From positions 310,001 to 374,000 of the forward strand of contig NZ_ARQF01000021.1 in the NCBI RefSeq assembly GCF_000384815.1: 64,000 nucleotides of DNA. Direction: 5' to 3'. The position numbers and the translations under genes are program-made. Position 1 is the first letter of the stretch. Every line of letters starts with the position of its first letter. The notes beneath the pieces are model-generated. The model had not been told where the DNA came from. It worked only from the letters and a program-made list of their open reading frames with translations, and made no database searches. Below are positions 52,761 through 61,818 of this stretch, one piece after another. The DNA comes from Halodesulfovibrio aestuarii DSM 17919 = ATCC 29578. Lineage in GTDB: Bacteria; Desulfobacterota; Desulfovibrionia; Desulfovibrionales; Desulfovibrionaceae.

Positions 52761-55373
52761 CTACGGAGCTACGCGAAGGATGTATGCTTTATCTACGTTA
52801 AGATATTTTTTAGCAATTTCCTGAACATCTTTCGGAGTCAGTTTTTGTACTTGTTCCACAATGTCTTTGTTGTAGCTAAGCGGCAACTGTGCTGTTGCCA
52901 GTCCTGCTGCTTCTGCACTGCGGCTGCCGAGGCTCTGGTGACCACGGTAGTACTGACCTCGCATTAAGTTCTGTCCACGTTTGATCTGTTCTTCGGAAAG
53001 CGGTTTGTCCTGAATCTCTTTAATGATTCTACGGAAACCATCCATAGCGGCTTCTTCTTTATCCGGTTCAGTACCAATATAGAAGTATGTAAAGCCGGTA
53101 ATGGTGGACTGCCAGCTGGATGCTGTCACGGTGTAACCGAGGCCGTGTTTATCACGCAGGTCATTGAAGAGTAATCCACTCTGCCCAGCAAGGATTGTCT
53201 GCATAAGCTCAAGGCCTGCTGTATCCTTGTTCGTAAGCGGCACTGTTTTAAAGATCATGAAAAGATGAGCCTGATTACGATCTTTGAGGGCGATGGACTT
53301 GATGCGGTCTTTGTTCCATGTAGGCTCAAAATTTTCAGGACGTTTTTCTGTTGGCGTTGGCAGTTGTTTTGCAAATTCGATGATTGCATCACGGTCAAAT
53401 TCGCCGGCAACAGATATTGTCCACGGCATTGCTTTCTGCTTTTTCCAGAAACCAGCAACGTCATCCTGAGTGAAGTTGGCAACATGTGCCGGAATACCTG
53501 CATGATAATAACTGTAGATAGAATCTGTGAACAGGAACGGGAACAGGTTGCGTGTTGCCAAGCCGAGCGGCTGGTCTTCGCGCAGTTTAATTCCTGCTAC
53601 CTGATCAACTTTTTCACGATCAACTTCTTCATCAGCTATTGTAGGGGACTGTACCATCTGGGAGAAGAGTTTGAGAATATCATCTGAGAAGCGGGCAGGG
53701 TAGCGTGCACTCAGAGAGAATGTTCTTCTACTTGCAGATGCTGCAATAGATGCAGCGCGGTCAGCAAGATATTCTTCGATTGCAGGAGCATTCATTGAAC
53801 CTGTGCCCTTTGTTAGGACACGAGCTGCAAGAACGGAAAGACCTTCCTGACCTTTTGTAATGAGGGAGTCACCACCCATAAAATCCATATCGATTGCAAC
53901 ATATGGCAATGTGTTGTCAGGAATCAGAATCAGCTGGCGACCGTTTCCGAGATCAACAACTTCTTTTTTACCGATGGCGTTTTCAGCAGTAGTCTGTTTT
54001 TTTACTGCATCCTTTGATTCCCAATTGTTGACGATTCGTGCTGTAAGTGTAGTTTCGCTTACAGAAGCTTCTTGCGGGGCAAGAACTGTCGCCTGCAGAC
54101 GCTCAGGTTTAATGTAGGTATCAATGAGGTTCTGAAGCTGTTCGCGATTTACGTTTTCAACTTCATCGAGGTAGTTTTTTTCGCCCTGTTCTCCGCCAAA
54201 GAAGAACCCGAACATGCCGATCTTAGAAGTAAGACCGGAAAGCGTTTCCTTTGCACGGAAAAGAGAGTCCTCAAGGTTTAAGCGAACGCGGGCAATGTCT
54301 TCATCTTTGAATTCAGACGCCTTGAGGTTGCTTAAATCTTTCATTAATTCCGGCCAGAATTCGTCCAGCTTATCTGCATCAAGTACTGCAGTAATGTAGA
54401 TAAGACCTGCGCGCTCAAAAGCGTATGCTGATGCAGAAATGGAATCAACAAGCTGTTTTTCATACTGATATTTGCGATAGAATGGGGATGTTTTATCGCC
54501 ACCCATGAGCTGTGCCAGCATGTCGATACCTGTGGTGTTAACATCTTCAAATCCCGGGATAGGGAAAGAAATACCAAGGTATACTTTGTTCCACTTGCCT
54601 TTCACTACCTGAACGTTAGGGCCGGACATGTCTAACTTGTCAATGTTGACAACAGAAGGTGGAGTAACGTTAGAAGTGTTTTCTAAGCCACCGTAAAGTT
54701 TTTCTGCTTCCGCAAGTACTGTTTTTTCATCCACATCACCGCACACAACCAGCAGCATTTGCTGCGGTTGATAATGCTTTTTAATGTAGTTGGTAATATC
54801 TTCGCGTGTGAAAGAGTTGATAGTATCGCGGTAGCCGATAATAGGCCATGCGTAGGTAGTTCCTTTCATTGTCTGCTGTTGCAGTTTTTTGAAAAGAAGG
54901 CCGTACGGACTGTCTTCACCGCGTTCCAGTTCGGAAATAATAACTTTTTTTTCTGACTCAAGTTCTTTTGGATCAATGTTAGCAAAAAATGCCTGATCAC
55001 GTAAAACTTTCAAGCCAGTTTTCCATGCATCCGCAGGAAGATCTGCAATATATACTGTATAATCAAAACTGGTAGCAGCGTTGAGGTAGCCACCTAATTC
55101 TTCGATACTTGCAGCGATCTGGCCTTTTGCATAGTTTTTTGTACCTTTAAAAACCATATGTTCAAGCACATGGCTGATGCCAGCTTCCCTCGGCTCTTCA
55201 TAGCCGGAACCAGCATGTACATACAGTCTTGTTGAGACAAGCGGAAAGCGCTTGTCTTCATGAATCAAAACCGTAAGACCATTTTTGAGTTTAGTCACCG
55301 TTGCCGCAGATGCTGCGGTTGCAGTGCTCATCATAAGAACTCCACAAAAAAGAATAAAAAGTCGTTTGAACAT
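52761..55373 (-). CDS. Periplasmic M16-family zinc peptidase (two-domain)
   Basis: The 870-residue protein has a signal peptide ending SAA near residue 24. The first M16 half has the catalytic motif HVLEHMVF (HxxEH, inverse zincin) with the later Glu in SELERGEDSPYGL. The second half has no HxxEH and is the inactive partner, including GLGYTVTASSWQ and FYIGTEPDK. It resembles pitrilysin or PqqL-like proteases that degrade peptides in the periplasm. The frame extends upstream, but ATG 55373 has AGGAGG. It is divergent from the CheA-like gene. Substrate unknown. Confidence 0.93.
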   Translation of the reverse strand: MFKRLFILFCGVLMMSTATAASAATVTKLKNGLTVLIHEDKRFPLVSTRLYVHAGSGYEEPREAGISHVLEHMVFKGTKNYAKGQIAASIEELGGYLNAATSFDYTVYIADLPADAWKTGLKVLRDQAFFANIDPKELESEKKVIISELERGEDSPYGLLFKKLQQQTMKGTTYAWPIIGYRDTINSFTREDITNYIKKHYQPQQMLLVVCGDVDEKTVLAEAEKLYGGLENTSNVTPPSVVNIDKLDMSGPNVQVVKGKWNKVYLGISFPIPGFEDVNTTGIDMLAQLMGGDKTSPFYRKYQYEKQLVDSISASAYAFERAGLIYITAVLDADKLDEFWPELMKDLSNLKASEFKDEDIARVRLNLEDSLFRAKETLSGLTSKIGMFGFFFGGEQGEKNYLDEVENVNREQLQNLIDTYIKPERLQATVLAPQEASVSETTLTARIVNNWESKDAVKKQTTAENAIGKKEVVDLGNGRQLILIPDNTLPYVAIDMDFMGGDSLITKGQEGLSVLAARVLTKGTGSMNAPAIEEYLADRAASIAASASRRTFSLSARYPARFSDDILKLFSQMVQSPTIADEEVDREKVDQVAGIKLREDQPLGLATRNLFPFLFTDSIYSYYHAGIPAHVANFTQDDVAGFWKKQKAMPWTISVAGEFDRDAIIEFAKQLPTPTEKRPENFEPTWNKDRIKSIALKDRNQAHLFMIFKTVPLTNKDTAGLELMQTILAGQSGLLFNDLRDKHGLGYTVTASSWQSTITGFTYFYIGTEPDKEEAAMDGFRRIIKEIQDKPLSEEQIKRGQNLMRGQYYRGHQSLGSRSAEAAGLATAQLPLSYNKDIVEQVQKLTPKDVQEIAKKYLNVDKAYILRVAP

Positions 55374-55577
55374 TCCATGCCTCCTGTTGCCTAAGCAAAC
55401 AACATGTTCAAAAGGTAGTGTACGCAATGGTTACAATTTGGCAAGGAGAACCATCGGTTGTGACATACAGGTTATAGTGGTACTTCGCAAGCTGTGTGTA
55501 CATTGGACTCATAACAGGGTATGGTGCTGCAACGTATTGCATGCCAAGGGAATTTCCCCATACGGAGTGATGTTTGA

Positions 55578-57122
55578 ATGCTGGATTCGCTTGTTGGAAC
55601 AATTCTGACAGACGTACGAACTGTACTTGAAGACTTGGATCCATTCCTTTTGGAACTGGAAGTGTCTGCTGAGCGCGCAGATGCAGCTCTGCTTTCTACA
55701 ATATATAATACAACCCCGTTGCTTTCTAACTGTTTTAATTTACTTGGGCTGACTGATGCAGTGGCTCTGGTTGATTTGTTGCAGCTTGTGACCGGAGCGT
55801 TCCGGAAACATGTATTATCACTTTCGTATGTACATATTCGGGAAGTTATACGTGGTTTCAGTGCATTGGTGGCGTTTCTTGAAAATGCCGATGCTGAAAA
55901 AATTTCTATTGCAATTGATGCATTGAAACAGTTGGTTGAAGAGGCTTGGCCAGCTGAGTCAAAAACAATGCTTGCAGCACATTCGTTGCGTGATCCTCTA
56001 GGTCACGTTGCTTTTTCTATTCTCGGGTATGTCTTGCAGGATGACTTCATGCATGAGTGCACATGTTTTGTGCTTGAACTGGATGACAGTGGTGTTCTTG
56101 CAGGAACTCAGTTTACTCCATTTTCCTTATTACAATTCCTTTATAAAAGTGGGCAGGTGCTGGACGTGCAGTTTGCTCCTCCAGAATCTGAAGCATACTT
56201 GCAAGTTCTGTTTGCGACTGTACTTGATGAAGAGCAGTTACAGATGGTGCTCGATATTCCTGCAGATGCTATCCATGTTGTTTCCACTTCTTCATTTGGT
56301 TCAAAGAGTCCTGCATGGGACGTTACAGCCTGGACGGATGCCTTTAGTGGCGCCGATGGTATGCACCACAACGCTATAGAAGAAGTTGATAAATCCAGTG
56401 TTGGTGCAGGGACTTCAGAGGTCGGTGATTCGGTTGATGGCTGTTTGTACGAAGATGCTAAGGGGCAAAATGTACCTGCTTCTTGTGGAGTAGTTGAAGA
56501 CTCATATCAGCAGAGTGAATATGCACCACATGCTTTTTCTTCCAATTCGTCAGCAGCTGATAAATTTGCGTTGCTCGAAGCAGAGTTGGAAGGAGAATTG
56601 TTTGAGGAAGCGCTTTCGGCAGGTATTGCAGCTCAATCGTTTGATAAAGCAAAACAGGAAGTAGCGGAAAAGGCAGAAGCAACACCTTCTTGTCGTAGCG
56701 AAATTTCGTCAGATGAAAAGCAGACTCCAGCCAGAATTCCTGATGACCTTCATAGTGAGATAAGGCAGGAACCGGTTCGACAGACAAAAGAACTGCACGG
56801 CTTTGTTTATGAAAGTGATCATAACAATGTTAGTTTGTATGTCTCCAAAGTTGAGAATGCTGTGGAAGCAGAGCAATTGCGAGCAGCATTGCTTGAGTTG
56901 TTGTCATCCCACGCGGATGTTGAACTGGTGTTACGTACCCCGATTCGGGGAAATTTAGAATTGCTGCAATTGCTGTTGGCAGCGGCGATGACAGCAGGGT
57001 TACGTCGCCAGAACTTTCGAGTTTCCGGCGAAGGAAGAGAAAGTGTTGCCGAGTTGCTTGCAAGTTGCGGCATAACGTTTGATGTGCTGAAAGCGCAAGG
57101 TATTGCTGACTTCTTAGGCTAG
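55578..57122 (+). CDS. Degenerate CheA-like protein: HPt-like, P2-like and STAS-like domains, no kinase
   Basis: The 514-residue protein begins with an HPt-like helical domain (~5-105). The usual H-x-x-K-G segment reads TTPLLSNCFNLLGL, so the phospho-accepting His is replaced by Pro47. Residues ~150-235 (FVLELDDSG...FTPFSLLQFLYKSGQVLDVQF) resemble the CheA P2-like domain. The C-terminal ~410-514 resembles a STAS domain (SLYVSKVENAVEAEQLRAALLELL, LELLQLLLAAAMTAG). There is no ATPase or CheW domain. A Ser/Glu-rich linker joins the parts. It probably acts as a scaffold or anti-regulator in a chemotaxis-like pathway. Confidence 0.7.
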   Translation: MLDSLVGTILTDVRTVLEDLDPFLLELEVSAERADAALLSTIYNTTPLLSNCFNLLGLTDAVALVDLLQLVTGAFRKHVLSLSYVHIREVIRGFSALVAFLENADAEKISIAIDALKQLVEEAWPAESKTMLAAHSLRDPLGHVAFSILGYVLQDDFMHECTCFVLELDDSGVLAGTQFTPFSLLQFLYKSGQVLDVQFAPPESEAYLQVLFATVLDEEQLQMVLDIPADAIHVVSTSSFGSKSPAWDVTAWTDAFSGADGMHHNAIEEVDKSSVGAGTSEVGDSVDGCLYEDAKGQNVPASCGVVEDSYQQSEYAPHAFSSNSSAADKFALLEAELEGELFEEALSAGIAAQSFDKAKQEVAEKAEATPSCRSEISSDEKQTPARIPDDLHSEIRQEPVRQTKELHGFVYESDHNNVSLYVSKVENAVEAEQLRAALLELLSSHADVELVLRTPIRGNLELLQLLLAAAMTAGLRRQNFRVSGEGRESVAELLASCGITFDVLKAQGIADFLG

Positions 57123-57135
57123 TATATAGCGAAAT

Positions 57136-57194
57136 AAAAAAAGGACTGCCGTTATACGTTCTGCGTCCCCCGCCGATCACGTATGTGGCAGCCC
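57136..57194 (-). terminator. Terminator with long imperfect stem
   Basis: On the minus strand GGGCTGCC...ATACGT pairs with ACGTATAACGGCAGTCC over an internal region that is GC-rich, and seven T follow. It ends the small hypothetical gene at 57212. Confidence 0.75.
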
Positions 57195-57211
57195 TCGGAG
57201 TGGTGTAAAAA

Positions 57212-57484
57212 TTATGGAACGTTGCACTCACTACCTTCGCTGCAGTAATTGAAAATAAACTGCCCTATCTGTGTACCCAGATAGACGCATTCAATACCAT
57301 CAATGCAGTCCTGTGCTTCTTTTTTTTCAATGTATGTCATTAATTCATGCTGGTGCTTTGAAAGTTGCGCAACCCATGCTTTTTTTTCGTCATCAAAGTG
57401 AATAGACAATTCAATGTTGTTTTTCTCTATTTCCGGATAAAACGATAATATTTTAGTACGAAGGTTTTCTGGCGTAATGATCAT
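57212..57484 (-). CDS. Hypothetical protein (90 aa)
   Basis: I do not recognise this protein. The start ATG has a clear AGGAG site 8 bases upstream and the gene ends at an intrinsic terminator, so it is probably real. The product is acidic to neutral, without signal peptide or membrane segment, and predicted mixed helix and strand (LRTKILSFYPEIEKNNIELSIHFDDEKKAWVAQLSKHQHELMTYIEKKEAQDCI). It has three Cys near the end (C-V, C-S, C-N) and His residues in the middle. No neighbour suggests a function. Confidence 0.65.
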   Translation of the reverse strand: MIITPENLRTKILSFYPEIEKNNIELSIHFDDEKKAWVAQLSKHQHELMTYIEKKEAQDCIDGIECVYLGTQIGQFIFNYCSEGSECNVP

Positions 57485-57639
57485 GTGTCAGCTCCTTTGC
57501 TTCCTGTAAGCATAGTGGACAGGGCAGGGCTGTACAACATTTGGAACACAGAATATCAAGTGCTTAACTATGAGATAGAGCGTTATCCTCTTCTAATTGT
57601 AAGTTATTTGGTGTCTCTGGGCAGGATAAAAAATAACGA

Positions 57640-57671
57640 AAAAAGCCGTGACCATATGGTCACGGCTTTTT
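57640..57671. terminator. Bidirectional terminator downstream of the NMO-like gene
   Basis: A perfect 14-bp stem around AAAAGCCGTGACC / GGTCACGGCTTTT (57640-57653, 57658-57671) has T-tracts on both sides. Confidence 0.93.
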
Positions 57672-57692
57672 CTGTTAACAGAAAGGAGTGTT

Positions 57693-58790
57693 CTACTTAT
57701 TGGTAGATGAGAATTCATTTCGCAGAGAGTCAATAAGCTTTCTAACAGGAATGATTTCTTTAATACGGTGCACGTTCGTGCCTGAGAATGCGAATCCTCG
57801 GGAAAGGTTGCCTTTTTTAGCGTTAAGCAGTGCTGCAGCGATGCAGTACGGACTTTGTTCGTGTGCGCAATTGTGAATACACTCAAATGGGCATTTGAAC
57901 GGCTTTTTAAGGCCCTTGCGGGAGTCTTCAACGAATTTGTTTTTAAGAGCGCGACCAGGAAGCCCGACAGGGCTTTTGATGACAGTTACGTCTTCTTCTG
58001 TTGCTTCAACATACGCTTGTTTAAAGCGGTCGTCAGCATCACACTCATCTGTGGCAACAAATCTGGTTCCCATCTGTACCCCTGCTGCACCCATTTCGAT
58101 GAATTTTTTAATATCTTCACCGGTGTAGATGCCCCCTGCAGCGATAACAGGAATGGTTTTTCCTGATTTGGCTTCAAACTCTTTAACCGCATCGATGACT
58201 TCACTTACAACTTTTTCAAGTGCGAAGTCAGGGTCTTCGAGCTGTTCAGCTTTAAATCCAAGATGGCCGCCTGCTTTGGGTCCCTCAACCACAAAAGCGT
58301 CCGGCAGGTAATCATACTTGGATGCCCATTTTTTACAAAGAATCTTAGCAGCGCGAGCTGATGAGACGATAGGCACAAGCTTAGTGTGAGCCTTTTCCTT
58401 GTGTTCTTCGTAGTATTCTTTCAAGTACGCAGGTAAATCTAAAGGAAGTCCTGCTCCAGAGAATATTACGTCGATTTTTTCATCAAGAGATGTTTTTACG
58501 AGGTCGGCAAAGTTTGTAAGAGCAACCATAATGTTTACTCCGAGTACGCCTTTGGTCATCTCTTTTGCTTTACGAATTTCTTTACGCATTGCACGGATGT
58601 TTGCTTCCAAAGGATTTTTGCCTACGTCAGGTTCACTCATTCCGATCATAGCTCCAGCGATAACTCCGATGCCTCCCTCATTGGCAACGGCACTAGCAAG
58701 CTTGGAAAGAGAAATTCCAACGCCCATACCTCCCTGAATAATAGGAGTATTGGCAATAATGTCGCCAATCTTCAAGGTAGGAAATGACAT
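57693..58790 (-). CDS. Nitronate monooxygenase-like FMN flavoprotein
   Basis: The 365-residue protein belongs to the nitronate monooxygenase / FabK-like TIM-barrel family. Visible are the N-terminal PIIQGGMGVGIS, the FMN-binding GVLGVNIMVALTNFADLV, AFVVEGPKAGGHLGF with the catalytic His, and IPVIAAGGIYTGEDIKKFIEMGAAGVQMGTRFV. A C-terminal Cys-rich segment (CPFECIHNCAHEQSPYC) is less usual and could bind a metal or form part of a lid. It may detoxify nitronates or reduce enoyl groups; the substrate is unproven. The start follows GGAGG. Confidence 0.88.
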   Translation of the reverse strand: MSFPTLKIGDIIANTPIIQGGMGVGISLSKLASAVANEGGIGVIAGAMIGMSEPDVGKNPLEANIRAMRKEIRKAKEMTKGVLGVNIMVALTNFADLVKTSLDEKIDVIFSGAGLPLDLPAYLKEYYEEHKEKAHTKLVPIVSSARAAKILCKKWASKYDYLPDAFVVEGPKAGGHLGFKAEQLEDPDFALEKVVSEVIDAVKEFEAKSGKTIPVIAAGGIYTGEDIKKFIEMGAAGVQMGTRFVATDECDADDRFKQAYVEATEEDVTVIKSPVGLPGRALKNKFVEDSRKGLKKPFKCPFECIHNCAHEQSPYCIAAALLNAKKGNLSRGFAFSGTNVHRIKEIIPVRKLIDSLRNEFSSTNK

Positions 58791-58918
58791 GATTCAGTCC
58801 TCCAAATGCGGCGCTTCAATTCCGCATTGTGATTATATGTACTGCGCGGTGTCTCGCAGTCAGAGTACAACAGTTGATTTAGACATACTGTACCCTATTA
58901 TTTACTTCGTTCTACTCA

Positions 58919-61816
58919 TTACATAGAACAGCCCGCAGTGCAAGTGCACCATTGGCAATGGCGACCCTTTCGAGGTCGAATTATGGGTGATTTTTCGATG
59001 TGTCTGAGTATGAACTGGAGAATAAGCGGGATGTGCACAGTGATAATTTCATCGTGGAGTTCGTCATCAATTTTTTCAAAGAAAAGATGTTCCTTACCGT
59101 CCTTTTTTAATTCAACCCATCCGGCGTCACAAGATGATGTGAGCTTAGGATTGTGCATCATGTACAAGTAGGCAGGCAACTGCAGGTTAAGAATTTTCTC
59201 TGCTAATTGGTCAAGCGGGTCTTCAACGCCGCCATCCCATGTACGGATTTGTGCCATCAGGAACTCATCCTGCCATAGCCCGTTGTCAGGTTTATGTATG
59301 TTGCCTGTCTTGTAGTCCAGAATAACCCGCGTATTGTCCCTGATGTCGATACGGTCAGCTATTCCTGTTATGGAGCGTTCTTTGTTGTCGACTCCAATAG
59401 TTTTAATAAGTCTTTTTTCCAGAGAGTCAATTTTTGCCATGGGCTGATTTTTTAGAAAACGGCGTAAGCGTTCTTTGCCTGCTGTTTCTAACATAACAAA
59501 GGAGTCGTAAGGCACTTCCTGCTTGATATTGGATTCATGAAGCATTTGTACAAATAGACGTTGCAGTGGCTCTGGATCAAGTTTGCTGAACTCGGTTTCT
59601 TTGTGCAGATATCCAGTAAAAAACTTTTCTAAAACTTTATGGAATAAGTCTCCGATGGCGGCAAAATCTTCGGCTTCATTAACCTCGTCTACCGGGCGCA
59701 AATTACCTATGCGTTCCAGATAAAATTGCATTGGGCAATTCAAATACGTGTTCAGTGCGGAAGGTGACACGGGCTTAGCTAAAAAGTCTTCAATCCTGCC
59801 ATTGATGGTTGAAGTTCTTTGGATGACATGATCATCTTTTTTTATGGTGGAAACGGGGTAGCTGATGCTATGCAATGGGGCGTCTCCAGCTTTTAGCAGC
59901 TTGCCTTGTTTGCACTCTTCTTTCCACAGAAGTTCTTCTACAAAGCGTGAGCGGATGTGCTTTTCTTCAAAGATACCGCTTCGTTCTGATCCTGTCTGAT
60001 AGAGCACATGGATATTCGTTGCTCCGTGAATTAGACGGTAGAAGTTGTATGCTGCGACACTCTCACGGTGGCGGGCATCCGGTAAGCCTAGCATGGAGCG
60101 CAGACTGTCCGGTAGCAATGGGTCATTTCCCGGTAAGCCCGGAAGCTTGTTTTCTGTGGCATCCAGAACGTAAACGTTTTTAAAATGCAGCAGACGGGAT
60201 TCCAACATGCCAAGAACCTGTAAACCCGTAAGCGGGTCAGCTTCAAACGGAACACGTTCTCCGCGGATTATTTCTCGCAAAATGGTGAACAGCACGCTTT
60301 GTGAAAATTCTTCATGGGCAAGAGAGCATTCGCGTAAGGATGGAATAACCTTGCGCATGATGCGGTACATTGATTCGGCATCAATCGGGAATCGTTCCCA
60401 CAGGTTGCCGCCATGTTCCAGAAGTACTGTACATAAGTCGGCAAGAGTATTGGCAAGCTGTGACGGAGTAGAGATTTCTTCCCATGCGGTGATGGCGTAT
60501 GAGAGAACTCTGTGCAGCAGTTCCTGCATTTCTTCTTCAGATGCTGTAGCGTTATCATCACGGGTGAATGGAATAGTGAACGGGGTATTATAGCTCTTAC
60601 CCCTACGCAGTTCTTTTTCCATATTATGCAGGGTTACACCGAACGGACGTTCTTCTCCGATTGTCAGCATTTTGATGTAGGGATGGCGGATAAGGGAAAT
60701 AATGTCTTTCCAATAATAGCCGTCCGCACGTTTGTTTTCTTGCAGATGTAGAACTACTTCTAACAACTGGAATAAGTTGGAACGCCATAGCGGATAGCCC
60801 ATGGATATGTTCACGTCTTTTCGTGGTAGATGATGGAGCACTGGCATCATCAGTCCTGTGTCCGGCAGAACCACGGCGGTGTCGCTAATGGATTCCTGTT
60901 GCAGGAGCTTTTGTTCCATTGCATCCAGCTGGGAGTGCAGGTCGAATCCTTCGTAGAGTTGCAAATCCTGTTCGCGCTCTTGTGGCGTTTCGCATAGCTC
61001 CATGCCGGCAGCCCATTCTGAAATCCATTTACGATGTTCTCGGCATGCCCAGTGAGTGTGGCCTCCCGTGGTCAGCTCCGCATCAGAATGAATCATAATG
61101 GTTGCACCATACTCTGTGTGCAAAATACGGAAGAGTTCTTTTTCTACCCCTGTGAGACCATAGAAACCTGCAATATAAATTTTCTTGTGAGAAAGGCTCA
61201 TGACGGGTGTTGAGCTTTCTTTGAGTAATTGCAGAACACGGAATGCGTCATATCCCGGGGTGGTCCAGCCGCGATTTTCCAGTTTTTCTGTGTAGGCATC
61301 ATGGATGCGTCCGAGTTGTCCGAGAAGGATTGCGGCAAACGGAACAACCTGACCTTCCATATGATAGTAATCTTCCGGTGTTTGGTTCTGATTGAAGAAA
61401 TCTTCCAGCAATGAGTTAAGACGCATACCCCATGGGAAAAAGCGCTGCGGATCGTTAAGCGGCAAAGATTGAAGAGGACCTGAGGTGAACGTGTCCTTTT
61501 TATTAATATCCTGAATACACTCCATCAACAGACCTACGCGGTCGAGCACTTCGATCACGTGAGGCGGAGTTGGTTCCAGTTCGCTACGGAGCATTTGGAA
61601 AACATCGCTTACCTGAAAGATTTGGGGCATAAGAAACGGCTTCGGCAGTCCTTCATTAAAGCGTAGGCTGTCAGAGAGGTATTTGCGCGGGCGGGAGTGC
61701 GGGAAGATAATCAGCGCATCGCCTGGATTGTTATTTGTGTCTGCAAGCATCCGTTTCATTAGACCGGAGATAAAATCGTTCTGCCAAGGGATAATGACAA
61801 ATGGTTGAGTATGCAT
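58919..61816 (-). CDS. addB: ATP-dependent helicase/nuclease subunit B (AddB type)
   Basis: AddB is the second nuclease subunit of the AddAB double-strand-break repair enzyme. The 965-residue protein has a degenerate helicase-like N-terminal two-thirds and a C-terminal PD-(D/E)XK domain (~690-940) with AIGDLFHKVLEKFF and DRIDIRDNTRVILDYKTG (catalytic Asp and Lys). The iron-sulfur cysteines match AddB: one in YLNCPMQFYL and C954, C957 and C963 (C-x2-C-x5-C). Its start is 2 bases after the addA stop, with a GGAG inside the addA end. The addA-addB order is opposite to the usual one. Confidence 0.9.
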   Translation of the reverse strand: MHTQPFVIIPWQNDFISGLMKRMLADTNNNPGDALIIFPHSRPRKYLSDSLRFNEGLPKPFLMPQIFQVSDVFQMLRSELEPTPPHVIEVLDRVGLLMECIQDINKKDTFTSGPLQSLPLNDPQRFFPWGMRLNSLLEDFFNQNQTPEDYYHMEGQVVPFAAILLGQLGRIHDAYTEKLENRGWTTPGYDAFRVLQLLKESSTPVMSLSHKKIYIAGFYGLTGVEKELFRILHTEYGATIMIHSDAELTTGGHTHWACREHRKWISEWAAGMELCETPQEREQDLQLYEGFDLHSQLDAMEQKLLQQESISDTAVVLPDTGLMMPVLHHLPRKDVNISMGYPLWRSNLFQLLEVVLHLQENKRADGYYWKDIISLIRHPYIKMLTIGEERPFGVTLHNMEKELRRGKSYNTPFTIPFTRDDNATASEEEMQELLHRVLSYAITAWEEISTPSQLANTLADLCTVLLEHGGNLWERFPIDAESMYRIMRKVIPSLRECSLAHEEFSQSVLFTILREIIRGERVPFEADPLTGLQVLGMLESRLLHFKNVYVLDATENKLPGLPGNDPLLPDSLRSMLGLPDARHRESVAAYNFYRLIHGATNIHVLYQTGSERSGIFEEKHIRSRFVEELLWKEECKQGKLLKAGDAPLHSISYPVSTIKKDDHVIQRTSTINGRIEDFLAKPVSPSALNTYLNCPMQFYLERIGNLRPVDEVNEAEDFAAIGDLFHKVLEKFFTGYLHKETEFSKLDPEPLQRLFVQMLHESNIKQEVPYDSFVMLETAGKERLRRFLKNQPMAKIDSLEKRLIKTIGVDNKERSITGIADRIDIRDNTRVILDYKTGNIHKPDNGLWQDEFLMAQIRTWDGGVEDPLDQLAEKILNLQLPAYLYMMHNPKLTSSCDAGWVELKKDGKEHLFFEKIDDELHDEIITVHIPLILQFILRHIEKSPIIRPRKGRHCQWCTCTAGCSM

Positions 61817-61818
61817 GA

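Noticed and set aside
52572-52967. 131-codon + frame running over copy 3, the terminator and into the peptidase gene
   Set aside because: It crosses a strong terminator and lies antisense to a clear gene; treated as a shadow.
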